A DNA stretch of 64,000 nt from Hofstenia miamia (GCA_004352715.1 SCFE01000036.1:2220236-2284235), one strand, 5' to 3'. Counted from the first letter of the stretch, positions 1 to 11,325 are shown. Translations and numbers: made by a program. Notes: generated by a model from the sequence alone, not told the origin.

Positions 1-1189
1 AAGGGATTTGGTGACGATGCCTGTATTATGTATTGCCTTGGATGTAATTTATACTTTTATGTAAACTTTTATGATTTAAGCCTGTGTGTAAATCAGTTTG
101 TACATGTTTTTTAATAATAAATATTCATGAAAACCATAATTGCTAAACATATGCTGATTTTTATACATTTTTCTTGGGTGCCTTAATTCAATGGCCACGG
201 CTGTATATATATATTTATTTATTTATTCTATTTATAGTATGCATATTGTATTTTAAATGTAGATTTGCCATTTTTTCGATTTCACAAAATATTGAAAGCC
301 TTAAATGTAGAATTTTTACCAATATAATACCCTTCTCATCGATCGATATAATTTTTTAGATATAACATTAAGCAACGATTTTTGACCCATCGTATTAAAA
401 GCAAACGAATAGTCTATAAAAAGATAGAGTACTATTGTGTTGAGTCGATCTAGGTTGTAGAAAATGTAATGCATGATAGTTAATAGTGCGTCCAAGACAC
501 CATAACTTGGCTTATGACCAAATTTCTAATTATATCTTACCAATACACTTTCCAGCATTAGGGGTTACCACAATCGCTGTTAATGTTTTAAAGTTATCAA
601 TTATAAATTAGACGTCTTTGGAATTGGTGTTACTAATTCATTTCTCCAAATTGCTAGATATTTTCGTTCATCTAAGTTTTGTTGGTAAATTCGTTAGAAT
701 CCCACTAAGACCAGGTGAGGTACACTTCACTTTTTAAAAATTTTCTCAATCTTACGTCGTAGAACCTCATATGTACATGTACATGCAGTCGCTTCATATT
801 TCTGATGTAATATATTATGCTCGCATTTCTGTATTCGTTAAAACCTAGAAAATGATCACTTAGTAATTTTTTTTTTATAGTTTGGTCATACTTATATTTT
901 GACTAATTATTCAGTTTCTTTCTTTATTTATATAAATCATTATTTGATATATTCAACATTTGATTACTTTTATGACTATAGACTAATCGATTTATTCCTT
1001 TCTATATTATTAATTTCTTTAATTGCTTTCAATTTTCTGCTTAGTAATTGATTAATTGCACCATCTATTGTTAGGCCTACTCAGTTGTCAATTGTTGCAA
1101 AACGATGATTTTTCTTGTAAAAACACTGCTTCATTACTAATTCGATGTAACCTTCAATGTTATCAGTATCATTGATTAAATCTACAAAT
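1..1189. other. AT-rich intergenic sequence, no gene recognised
   Basis: No reading frame, RNA gene or terminal repeat could be supported here. The short open frame at 174-359 is low-complexity and rich in Ile, Phe and Tyr, as expected from AT-rich noncoding DNA. Confidence 0.6.
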
Positions 1190-1292
1190 CTGGACAAAAG
1201 TATTGAGACACCAATTAAATTTTTAAATTTTGGTTATTATCTCAACATTGATTACAATCACGTAATAAAATTCGAATGTTTTCTTTAGGAAC

Positions 1293-1366
1293 ACTATAGA
1301 GTACGTCATAGTAATTATTAGCAAAAATTCTATAGAGTACGCCATAGTAATTATTCGAAAAAATTC
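1293..1366. repeat. two-copy tandem repeat, 37-bp unit
   Basis: The unit starting ctatagagtacgtcatag at 1293 repeats at 1330 with few changes. It lies between the outer and inner terminal motifs of the Tc1 element. Confidence 0.8.
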
Positions 1367-1540
1367 TGTATTTATTCATTATTTAATCCAACAAAAACTG
1401 GGAGCAGCCAAAAATAACATTGGAAAAAACAATCGGGACAGCGCCTTAAAAATTAAAAGTTATAAAAAATATGTAATAAACATATCAAAAAAGTGTTCAA
1501 TATTGAGAAGCAATTGTTTATGACTAAAATTCTAAGTTCA

Positions 1541-3088
1541 TTAATATCGGGTAGCCCATTCATTTTGGCGTATCACCTCATTAACTCGATCTGGTATAGA
1601 AGAAAAAAGTTTTTCCAAAAATTCACCAGGAATATCATAAAATTCTTCTTCGGTCGCCTTCCAAAGTTCCTCAATATTCGAAGGTTGACGCTTTGCCACT
1701 CTTGTTTTCAATTCTGTCCAAACATGCTCAATTATATTGAGATCAGGACTTTGCGCAGACCAATTCGGGAGTAGTGCTATCCCATTTTCTTCGAAAAATT
1801 ATTTGGTAAATCGTGATCTATGGCACTGGGTACGCCAATAAAAATAAAGTCCCCGTCCTGGAGTATTGGCAACAAATTTTCTAGAAGATTGACACATAAT
1901 TAGTTGAATACATGTTTCCATCAACTTTAACAATCTTACGCATACAACTGGCAGAAAAACATCCCCATACCATTATCCAATTACCACATTTTTTAAACGT
2001 TGGGGTTGTGTATTTGCGGTGAACTTTCTTTGATGGCCCAGAGGCCTTCTTATGTACTCTTGGCACCTAGGATGGAGTTCTATTTTGCTCTCATCAGAGA
2101 ATATGACCTTACCCTAATCCTGTGCTGTATTGTTTTTTATGTCATCCCCCTATTTGAGCCGAATTTTACGTTGCATGTCTGAAATGTATGGTTTTTGATG
2201 GCAATTCTACCCATAAGTTGATATCGTAGTAGAATTCTTCTTACAGTACGGTTGCTGAGGTGTTCACCTGCTCACCACTCACGCCTAAAGGTGTGTTCCA
2301 ATTATCGACTTTTATCAGCAGATTTTAATCGAAAATGCAATTATTTTCGTTCACATTGGCGATTTTTTATCATCCGATTTTTTATCAGAAAATGCGGAGT
2401 TGGAAGAGCGTTCAGACTATCGATTTTTTATCAGATGATAAATTATCATCTTTTGATTGACAGTAAGAAAAACAACAACATCTGTTTATGGATTGGTTTG
2501 TCTTGGAATGTAAACAATGTTTACATATCTTGAAGTTGAAATATTTCAACGACAATAATTTACGTTTTGGAAGTCTGTTCCCTACTTGAGAAGTAAGCAA
2601 TTAGTTTCAAGTAGCTATTCGACTAGTTTTAGTACCGTTCAGACTATCGACTTTTATCAGCTGATAAATTATCAGATGACAGTAATTTGGCTGTTTTGCC
2701 AAAAAATCGGAGGGAGCGTTCAGACTATCGACTTTTATCAGCCGATTTCTTGACAGATGATAAAAGTCGATAGTGGGTACACACCTTAAGCTGCCTGGAA
2801 GTCATCCGGGGATCCCTCTTTGATCAAGAAATTAGTGCCTTATCATCTGTATAGGTAGATTTTCTAGGACGCCCTTTTCTTTTTAAGCACCAAAATTGTT
2901 ACATCTTTCATAAATTTTGATATAATGTGTCCAACAGTACTTTTTGGAACATCAGTTATCCGACTAATGACGGCTAAGCTTAGCCCCTCCATATGTTTTG
3001 AAATGATTAATTTTTTGATAGTTTCAGGAGTGTAACCAGGCATTACTTTAGATGTTAGTGAAATGAATGTGTTTGCCAAAAGGAACAC
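1541..3088 (-). pseudogene. Tc1-family transposase, frameshifted and interrupted
   Basis: Transposases of this family cut and paste TA-flanked elements through a DDE catalytic domain. The N-terminal helix-turn-helix is readable at 2864-3088 (PGYTPETIKKLIISKHMEG, then a second helix ending VPKSTVGHIISKF). The catalytic domain is readable at 1881-2066 (IMVWGCFSA) and in another frame at about 1541-1790 (AQSPDLNIIEHVWTELK, ending NEWATRY and a stop). The usual QQDNAPCH block is degraded to a CHRSRFTK remnant. Several frameshifts, stop codons and a 498-bp MITE at 2289-2786 interrupt the frame. Family assignment is secure from the SPDLN-IIEHVW motif and the TIRs; function is lost. Confidence 0.85.
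2289..2786. mobile_element. nested MITE with TAA target duplication (PIF/Harbinger-like)
   Basis: Both ends match as inverted repeats of about 28 bp (left AGGTGTGTTCCAATTATCG, right complement AGGTGTGTACCCACTATCG), followed by a shared CGACTTTTATC. A direct TAA flanks it at 2286-2288 and 2787-2789. A 3-bp TWA duplication is typical of PIF/Harbinger elements. Internal copies of the phrase gttcagactatcga occur near 2411, 2637 and 2720, and self-complementary tgataaattatca segments are common. It carries no coding sequence. It lies inside the Tc1 transposase region and is therefore younger than that element. Confidence 0.8.
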
Positions 3089-3340
3089 TGTGAAATGAGT
3101 TTAAATCGTACTCCGAAATTGAAGTAAACATAATTTTAAAGTTTTGTCTCAATACTTTTGTCCAATCCTGATAAAGTTCTGGTTGCAGCACATCAAAAGA
3201 AGAAGCTTTAAATCATAATTGAATTGTTTTCAATGGGTTGTTTTTCATTATCTAATATCACTGATTGATTATTGCAAACAACCAATTCGCTAAATAAGTT
3301 TAATCATTAAAATGATAACTGTCTCAATACTTTTGTCCAG

Positions 3341-3908
3341 ATATGTAACAGATCTTCAAAAACATTTTAATTGGTACCGGTAAAATTTAGTGCATTCTTG
3401 AAAATTCATATAATATATCTCTATCATATACTTTTTATACAATGTTTCTTTTATTTCTGCAAAACTGAATTGACAAGATACTCATGTTGGCTTAATGTCC
3501 TAATGGTGAGAAGATGTTGGTTTTGAAAAAATAGGGATTGTTTGTATACAATACATCAAGCTTATATTTTGATAGCATATACAAAAGCTTTTTTTCCTAT
3601 ATTTTCAAACCTTAGATTTTCTATACAAGAAATTTTTATTAACATCGCCTGCAATGAGTATGCAACTCCTTAGAGACTTAGCTTGAAAGTTCTGGCAGAA
3701 AAGATTCAAATATAACTAAAAAATATAAAGGTGACACAGAAAAAATGTTTAAGCAATGAAAATAAATTGGCTTGGAATGGAAACAATTTAAATGCAAACA
3801 CTTAACGCTTGTTTACTTATAGCGTTCATCCATTTGGTTGGTTCATTATAAATACATCAACAGAGTATATTTACCAAGATTAATTAGGAACTAGAATTTC
3901 AACAGATA
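3341..3908. other. intergenic sequence, nothing recognised
   Basis: AT-rich sequence between the Tc1 element and the signal-peptide exon at 3909. I see no supported feature. Confidence 0.5.
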
Positions 3909-6900
3909 ATGCTGTCCGTTGCATACTGCATTTGCTTCCTCGTGGTTTTTTCAAACGCATTCAGAATTCGTACTTCACAAGAGAGTTACGAAAAAATCCC
4001 TTTGACGAATGCTGATAATGTAAGTCTTATTAAAATTTTTATTTTAAATATTAGAGGACAAGTATTAAAAGATAGAGATGTGCACCCAGTGCTTTAGCAC
4101 AAAGTTTTGAGGCCTATGGGTTTGACTATGCTGGAACTAGAACTATATATATATAGTAGCCGACAGTTATTATTACTGTTCATTATACAAATGTACCAGT
4201 AATCAATATTATGCAGTCCCAATGAAATATTTAGTCTCAGAAGACCTATCAAACTCGGGGTTCGCTGAAAGCTACTTTCTATAAATATTGTTTTACAACC
4301 TTTGGAGCTGAAGTGCTATGATCAAAAACAGGGCTGGCTGTGCCAATGCTGCAAAAAATGGACAGTGCCAAACTGATTCAAGCCTATCTAGTATCTAATA
4401 AACGCGGTGATTTAATACTCTAATTTAACAACAGATGCATAATATGACAGTTAAAAAATGCTGTAGTATTGCACAATAATATTTGTTATGTCACTATGAA
4501 AACTTATGTATTATGTGTGCAACACGAAAACTGTTTAAATACATTGTTCATTAATAACAACACTTCATCAAATATTTTAGAAGAACAATGAAGCTGTTAG
4601 TAGACCTATATGAAAACTGTATCTATATAGTATTTTAAGTTTTGAAATTTTTAGTTTTAAATCTCAATGTTCTTACATTTACACTTTGTTGCGCATGCGT
4701 AATCGCATATTTAATCTCAAATATTATGCGGAGGCCAGTATATATTTTATATATGTGAAACATCACTAGTGTAGGGTTACTGAAAAATTAAAAAGACTAA
4801 CTCAGGGTGTATAGCCATGATCCGAGTCAAGACCTTAACCCTTGGAACTATGCCACTAAACCCGGTTTGATCGTGAGAAACCTCTGGCGACCCCTGGCAC
4901 GCAGATTGCTGATCTGTGTTGAGTCTTATCAGCAGAGCGAAACCGAAGACTGAGCTTCAGTTGAGAGGGTTGCGCCTCTCCCGCTTTGGCCAATCAAAGC
5001 TACTAACCGTGGTAACTAAGAGAGCACCTGCTGGCTGCTTTAAGATCCGAAATTATATTGGAGTACGCGGGCGCATTCACTGAATGCAAAGCATCTAGTG
5101 AATAAAGTCTCCAGTTAAAAGGCATGTTAGATCATAACTACCTATGACACAGCAAAGCTGCCTCACAGAAAAGGCACAGCAATGCTGGCCTCTGCCTATC
5201 TCATAGGCCAGAAACAAGGAATTAACTCTGCGGGACGGCCCCATGAGACGCACTCATGGACTGGCACCAGTAGCATTCTCGCTAATAGTATTTCGACTGC
5301 GTAGCTACCTGTTTACCCAAAAACTAAAACGGACAGGTTTCTCGACCGTTACCGCTCCCATATACACCAACATCAGGAATAAGATTTTTAGCACTGGGTA
5401 TCTATTGATTATGGTCGGGAGTTTTGCATTTGAATTTATAATGCTAGTTGTACATTTACTCAACTAGCTTTTGATGTATGTCAAAGATGGAAGTAGGCCT
5501 GGTTCGATACAGGTGTGGGGTGGGCAGGTATGTGAAGTAGGCCGTTTCGGGCTTGGGGTAATTTTTTTTTCAATGGTACTGATGAGAAAAAGTGGCAAAA
5601 ACATTTTTGAGTTGAGAAACAATTTTAGAATTTGTAGAGCTTTAATAGAAGTTTAGTTGCATTGGGAAAATTATTTAACACACAGTTTTTGTCTTTGTAG
5701 AATTAACAGTAAAAATTTGAATCGTAGCATCACTTCGTGATCCGAACTTGATTTGCCCTCAAAAAGCGGCCACCCTTATACAGTACCGTGCATATAAATT
5801 GGAGCACCAATTTCGAAAGTTATGTTTTTTAATACTACAGAATATGACATAAAAATAAATGCATTAATGATTATAAAAGCATGAAAATGATAATTGTGAA
5901 ATGTTTACATGAATGTTTAATACTTACTATACCCTTTCGAAGAGATAGAACATGACGAGGCATGTTTTCATACAAAGCAATACATGTTGTCCTTATATCA
6001 TCATCAGTTTGCCAGATGTGTTGCACTTTTTGGATAAATTCATTCCTTGTGATACAGAGATGCTGATGCACCTTTCTCTTTAAAACAGACCACAAGTTCT
6101 CAATAATGTTCACGTCAGGGCTGTAGGATGGCTAGTCAAGAACCTCTAGGCCACGGTCGTCAAGGTGTTAGAAGACACGTTGGGTTTTATGGCAGGGTAC
6201 GTTGTCCTGTTGAACAATGGGATTTTCTCATTGAAACCCAGCAATGTAAGGGTGTAAATGGGTTTCGAAAATGTACAGGTATTGATTTGCATTAATTGAC
6301 CCAATAACAACAGTCAAAAGTCCAGGTCCATCCGAAGAAATGCAGCCCCAAAAGATTACCTTTACAACAAATGGGCGTGAGGATTTGATGTGCGTTCCAA
6401 TTAATATGCACGGGACTGTATACTAGATAAATATTTATGAAGCTCTTTAAAGCTAAAATTAAATTTATTTCATAATTTCATTTTTGTTATCTATTACTAT
6501 TAACACTGAATCACATCTATATAATATTTAAAGGCGGTCAACCCGGATGAAATAATATTTCGTTTGTACTTTGAGTTTTTTCAGTGGTTAGAATAATGTG
6601 TTGCAAAATTCAGTTCATAACTTAGTAAATCAAATAAATCGAAATTCAATATTAAAAATCTCTGAAGACGATTTATATCTTTCTCAAATGAACGAAGGTT
6701 CTTTAGGAATCAATTTGGTGTACAAATACAATTATTTTTGAATGACAGGAATTTTATTTTTAGTAACCAAAATTCATTGTTGAAAGATATTTGATTGATA
6801 TCAGTTGCAATGCACTTGTGCAAGAATTGATTTTTTGTATTTTTTTCATACGAGAAAATTGTAAATAGTATTTGAATTCATTGTCTGAAAATTGACAGAT

Positions 6901-8511
6901 ATAGGACTTCTTTGAAAATGGACTGACTTCGACCGAGGGTTTTAAGATGCTAGTTTAAAGTACTAATCTCGTCGGTTGCGTGGGTGAGAATAAGGATTTC
7001 TGCCTAAAAAAATAACAACATTGGTAAAATCTCAGATTGGTAGAAAGATATTTTAAGTACCGTATTTAGCCGTGTATAAGCGGCACCATTTTCCACGAAA
7101 AATTACTCCCAAAGTGGGGGGGGGNNNNNNNNNNNNNNNNNNNNNNNNNNNNNNNNNNNNNNNNNNNNNNNNNNNNNNNNNNNNNNNNNNNNNNNNNNNN
7201 NNNNNNNNNNNNNNNNNNNNNNNNNNNNNNNNNNNNNNNNNNNNNGGGGGGGGGTGCAGCTTATCTACGGAAACACTTGAAAAACATCTCGCGAATATAC
7301 CAAATTTGCACATATATTGTAAACTAAAGCACGGGATCTTGCTGTAATATATATTGAAGTAAAGTAATATCCTTGTTTAAAAGACAAACAATTAATTTAT
7401 TAAAAATAACACAATATTAAAGTATTAGAATGTATTGTTAGTTTAGAAATAATATGCATGCAAATATCAAGAGCAATTTAAATGAGCATCATTACACGAT
7501 CTATATAGATTTATAGTTTTACTTAATGTATTAAGATAGGCTATAAATCGCGAAAATGCAGGTTTCTTTTCTTCAAAGTTGTAAGAAATATCTGAATAAT
7601 GTAAATAAATATGTTTCATTGATTCAGTGATGTGGATTTTTATTTTGCTCAAAAAACTTTTTCCTAAGAATCTTCTTCCAAACTCAGGGTGCGTCTTATC
7701 TACGGATACGGCTTATACACGGGTAAATACGATATCATGAAAAGCAAATATGTAAAAAATGTATCTATATAAATTTACAATCGCTCTGCAGTAGTAAACT
7801 CAACAAAAAATTGATTGAAATTTCGAGACTCCATAGTGCATAAAGCTGGAATACCGAAAGACAGATTTAGATATTCAGGATTGACAGGATTTATCTTTTA
7901 TGAACAATTTATGTATAATTATATGCATATACACTAAATTTTAGAGTTTTTTAAAAATTGTCTTAAAACTGGTAACAACCTATAAGATTACTGCAATTGA
8001 TACTATTGAAAAATTCTGTGAAATAAATATTCAACAATACAGAACCAGTTAGTATTGGTATTTTTTGTTATAATACACCAATTTGCTAGCTTTTTCGACA
8101 GACTTGCCGTTGTGTGGGTTTCTTCACACAACAGCCAATAAAACATAACAGGAAAAGACTGTTGTGTCACACAAAACAACGCAACGAAGTCATAAATGTA
8201 TTCATAAAACATCATCCACAAAAAAATAGGCTCCAGAAGACAAATGCTAAGCCACTCTTCTTACACCAAATGTCTTAAGACGTACAAGTACGGGACCAAT
8301 TTGAACTAATATTTGCTTATATTTTGTATTATGTTTACAACTTCACTATATTTGCCAAACTAACATATGTCTGTAATATTTCAATTCATTAAGATTACAA
8401 TGACTAACTAATTGCAGCACATTACGGGACCAGAAATAGATGTACGTGAGCAAATCTCACAAAACTATGCCGGAACAGATACTGAAAAAATTGAAAACAG
8501 TGCGAATATAA
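3909..8511 (+). CDS. possible secreted protein, two predicted exons (3909-4019, 8418-8511)
   Basis: The first exon opens with ATG and encodes a hydrophobic leader (MLSVAYCICFLVVFSNA) typical of a signal peptide, then a polar segment ending PLTNADN. It stops exactly at a strong donor, AAT|GTAAGT, in phase 0. The second exon follows a TTGCAG acceptor, continues in phase 0 with HITGPEIDVREQISQNYAGT, and ends at ATAA|GTACGA. The residue composition of both exons looks protein-like. The intron would contain a deleted Tc1 and a MITE. I do not recognise the family. Joining the two exons is inference; each could belong to a different gene, and no further exon was found. Confidence 0.3.
4790..5345. 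repeat. GC-richer island of probable repetitive origin
   Basis: This stretch is clearly richer in G and C than its surroundings (for example cctctggcgacccctggcac and gggacggccccatgagacgc). It has no long reading frame, and no tRNA A or B box was seen. Its composition suggests an inserted repeat or SINE-like sequence, but neither termini nor target duplications could be identified. Confidence 0.35.
5781..6418 (-). mobile_element. internally deleted Tc1-like element
   Basis: The inverted termini match over 22 bp (left CAGTACCGTGCATATAAATT, right complement CAGTCCCGTGCATATTAATT). A TA dinucleotide flanks each side (5779-5780 and 6419-6420). At 638 bp it is less than half the usual Tc1 length; the DNA-binding half of the transposase is missing. 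Its termini differ from those of the element at 1190-3340, so it is a different Tc1 family. Confidence 0.88.
5871..6365 (-). pseudogene. Tc1 transposase C-terminal fragment with stops
   Basis: The minus strand reads FWGCISSDGPGLLTVV, then QQDNVPCHKTQRVF, then SPDVNIIENLWSVLKRKV, the consecutive catalytic-domain blocks of a Tc1 transposase. Both the D of QQDN and the E of NIIEN, the second and third catalytic positions, are retained. At least three in-frame stops interrupt it, and the N-terminal helix-turn-helix domain is absent. It cannot encode an active enzyme. Confidence 0.85.
6421..7057. other. intergenic sequence, nothing recognised
   Basis: AT-rich sequence without a supported gene or repeat terminus. 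Confidence 0.5.
7060..7732. mobile_element. MITE with CCGTATTTA..GTGTATAAGC termini and TA duplication
   Basis: The left end CCGTATTTAGCCGTGTATAA and the right complement TCGTATTTACCCGTGTATAA form an inverted repeat, flanked by TA at 7058-7059 and 7733-7734. The subterminal phrase cttatctacgga occurs at about 7260 and again at about 7695. The interior contains a G run broken by a 121-N gap. Elements with these ends are, from memory, widespread non-autonomous DNA transposons in animals. No coding sequence was seen. Confidence 0.75.
7125..7245. other. assembly gap (121 N) inside a G run
   Basis: The gap is bounded by runs of at least eight G on both sides, so it is probably a sequencing failure across a long homopolymer. 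Confidence 0.95.
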
Positions 8512-9130
8512 GTACGAAAATCTTGTGACTAAGCAGTTTTCTATTTTCAATATAGTTCCAGTAATCAAAGGCAGTCATTAGGGATTTGATCCTTAACCTT
8601 AAGCTAAACCAAGGAATTTTTGAAAAATTTTCATGACCCTATATAGACATTTTTAAACACTTGTATCTCAAAAAGCTATGCTCAATCTGAAATCACCACA
8701 TGATAGATGAACGTCTCCGCGACATCTGACTTTGCGCACGGCCCACCTCAATGGGTTTGGAATATCTTTGAACACATCGAAAAGAAGAAGTCGAATTTCT
8801 GTTACTTCCATGGACTAAAAACTTACAAATACATTAACATTAAGTATGGAGAGAATTTAAATCTTTTCGAAAATTTGAAATGTTCAAGGAAATCTTGGTA
8901 ATATCTTCAACAACCCCAGCCACAGCAATACGCTTTAATAAAAATTTTCAATATTGTATTTAAGTATGTTACGCAATAAACCTACCCATGCCCCAAAATT
9001 GCCAAATTTGCTAATAGGTTTGGAGGAAATGCTTTGTAATTGTGGAAAAACGGGTTGTCCTTTAAAACAGACGCCGGGCTGTTTAAGGTTAAGCTGATGC
9101 ATAATTCTAATTCAACAGTTTATGATTATT
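8512..9130. other. unassigned sequence
   Basis: A 64-codon open frame at 8707-8901 matches no family I recognise and has no splice or signal features. Nothing else is supported. Confidence 0.4.
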
Positions 9131-9135
9131 GAAAT

Positions 9136-10155
9136 ATATATATATATATATATATNNNNNNNNNNNNNNNNNNNNNNNNNNNNNNNNNNNNNNNNNNNNN
9201 NNNNNNNNNNNNNNNNNNNNNNNNNNNNNNNNNNNNNNNNNNNNNNNNNNNNNNNNNNNNNNNNNNNNNNNNNNNNNNNNNNNNNNNNNNNNNNNNNNNN
9301 NNNNNNNNNNNNNNNNNNNNNNNNNNNNNNNNNNNNNNNNNNNNNNNNNNNNNNNNNNNNNNNNNNNNNNNNNNNNNNNNNNNNNNNNNNNNNNNNNNNN
9401 NNNNNNNNNNNNNNNNNNNNNNNNNNNNNNNNNNNNNNNNNNNNNNNNNNNNNNNNNNNNNNNNNNNNNNNNNNNNNNNNNNNNNNNNNNNNNNNNNNNN
9501 NNNNNNNNNNNNNNNNNNNNNNNNNNNNNNNNNNNNNNNNNNNNNNNNNNNNNNNNNNNNNNNNNNNNNNNNNNNNNNNNNNNNNNNNNNNNNNNNNNNN
9601 NNNNNNNNNNNNNNNNNNNNNNNNNNNNNNNNNNNNNNNNNNNNNNNNNNNNNNNNNNNNNNNNNNNNNNNNNNNNNNNNNNNNNNNNNNNNNNNNNNNN
9701 NNNNNNNNNNNNNNNNNNNNNNNNNNNNNNNNNNNNNNNNNNNNNNNNNNNNNNNNNNNNNNNNNNNNNNNNNNNNNNNNNNNNNNNNNNNNNNNNNNNN
9801 NNNNNNNNNNNNNNNNNNNNNNNNNNNNNNNNNNNNNNNNNNNNNNNNNNNNNNNNNNNNNNNNNNNNNNNNNNNNNNNNNNNNNNNNNNNNNNNNNNNN
9901 NNNNNNNNNNNNNNNNNNNNNNNNNNNNNNNNNNNNNNNNNNNNNNNNNNNNNNNNNNNNNNNNNNNNNNNNNNNNNNNNNNNNNNNNNNNNNNNNNNNN
10001 NNNNNNNNNNNNNNNNNNNNNNNNNNNNNNNNNNNNNNNNNNNNNNNNNNNNNNNNNNNNNNNNNNNNNNNNNNNNNNNNNNNNNNNNNNNNNNNNNNNN
10101 NNNNNNNNNNNNNNNNNNNNNNNNNNNNNNNNNNNNNNNNNNNNNNNNNNNNNNN
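9136..10155. other. TA microsatellite and 1000-N assembly gap
   Basis: A (TA)n run at 9136-9155 leads into exactly 1000 N (9156-10155). The round number suggests a gap of unknown size. The missing 3' portion of the CR1 copy that resumes at 10156 should lie in it. Confidence 0.95.
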
Positions 10156-10526
10156 GATTATAGCAAACATTTAGTAATTCCTTACTACATGAGTTCGATA
10201 CTTGTTTAATTTCAATCCATAGTGTCTCAAAAAACTGATGATCCGATTCTAAGTCTTCTCTACGTTTTGCTTTTAGGAATTTTGGAATTAAGATAATCAA
10301 ACCACCGCCTCTTTTTGATCTATTTTTGAAGAATAAGTTAAAATAATTGCAATCTGGATTATATAGAGCTTCTATGTTATCAGAGTCATTTAACCAGGTT
10401 TCCGTAATTAGATATATTGCATTATTCCCTACTAAATTTACAAGATTTAGAAATTCTGTGCGGTGTGCACTTAAACTTCTAGCATTTAGGTACAAAAATT
10501 TTAGGTTTTGATTGTAGTTAGCTAAA
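10156..10526 (-). mobile_element. 5'-truncated CR1 LINE, endonuclease segment
   Basis: By eye these 371 bases match 19306-19676 of the long CR1 copy with a single mismatch (c at 10181 against a at 19331). The encoded segment includes KFLYLNARSLSAHRTEFL and ITETWLNDSDN, the start of the apurinic endonuclease domain. Identity stops abruptly after gctaaa, giving a clean 5' truncation as left by incomplete target-primed reverse transcription. The rest of the copy runs into the gap. Confidence 0.93.
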
Positions 10527-10559
10527 TATATGCATTTAATATTACATTTATGATACAAC

Positions 10560-10759
10560 GATTATAATATCTACAAAATCATCAAAAGAGAATTTCAAAA
10601 ATTCAACAAAATGCAGCAAAAAGCTATTGCATCTTTTACCAATTTATACAATAATAAATTCCATAGAAATGTAAAATTTGAATTTTTAGCATCATTTTTG
10701 GGTAAGAGATGACCTAGCGGCCTTTGGGAATTTTTTTTATAGTTTTCAGTAAAATCTGT
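10560..10759. other. unassigned AT-rich sequence
   Basis: Nothing recognisable. Confidence 0.4.
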
Positions 10760-11325
10760 AAGCATTATTGTTTCTTGGTTTCATCTTTTGTAAGAATGTT
10801 ATTGTACTCTTTGTAGGGCTTGACTCCTTTTTCTGCAACATCACTAACAACAACTGTCTTCACGACCTTTTTAAGTCCACTTCTGTACCCAGGCTCATCC
10901 TTCCATGTGGAAGGTTTTTTCTCAAGAAGTCTGTGTCTAAGGAGATTTTCTTAAAAAAGCTGTTGGCAGCATAACTAATAAAATTCAAAATCTCAATGTT
11001 TCCAAAGGAATTAAAGTTATGTTTTAGCAGAATGTACCTGTTCAGTAGATCTTATTTTTCCCCAACATTACCTGCATCCGCTTATTAGATACCTTTAACC
11101 ATATTTGCCTTACATCTATTGGAACATTTTCTTCAAATATAAATGGACGTACAGTCTCAGAAGCAAAGTACCAAAGATGATTAAAAATACTTTTGCAGCA
11201 CCCATATTGATTCCTGGATCAATAGCCTGGTAGTCTATCAGTTCACGCATGAATAGAAAATCACAATATGGCCCTATAATTGCCTCTGATGACTAAAGCC
11301 GATCTTGAACACAGTCTAACGATAT
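10760..11325 (-). pseudogene. decayed multicopy invertebrate protein of unknown function
   Basis: Reading the minus strand across frames gives FLMRELIDYQAIDPGINMG, then KVFLNHLWYFASETV, and further on VVVSDVAEKGVKPYKEYNNI followed by LTKDE. From memory, blocks resembling NHLWYL and AERGV...LTKDE recur together in uncharacterised, apparently transposon-spread proteins of cnidarians and arthropods. Frameshifts and stops break the frame here. I do not know the function. Both the assignment and its mobile nature are inference. Confidence 0.4.

Larger units (their letters stand above)
1190..3340 (-). mobile_element. Tc1-like DNA transposon with IR/DR-type ends, interrupted by a MITE
   Basis: The outer termini are inverted repeats: ctggacaaaagtattgagac starts at 1190, and its complement ends at 3340. 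A second, inner copy of the terminal motif lies at about 3144-3165 (right side) and a degraded one at about 1419-1441 (left side), the arrangement called IR/DR in Tc1 elements. The expected TA target duplication is visible on the right and appears mutated to AA on the left. Without the nested 498-bp insertion and its TAA duplication the element is about 1.65 kb, the usual Tc1 size. The transposase it carried is broken, so it can no longer move itself. Confidence 0.85.

Noticed and set aside
2252-2600. Open frames on both strands inside the nested MITE
   Set aside because: They arise from the MITE's palindromic modules and cross its internal repeats; no domain is recognisable.
3909-4019. First exon of the pepsin-like gene at 30 kb
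   Set aside because: It lies 26 kb upstream with several genes and transposons between, and its sequence lacks a recognisable A1 propeptide motif.
9107-10558. 483-codon minus-strand frame across the first 1000-N gap
   Set aside because: Most of it is N. Only the CR1 segment at 10156-10526 is real; the left end is TA microsatellite.
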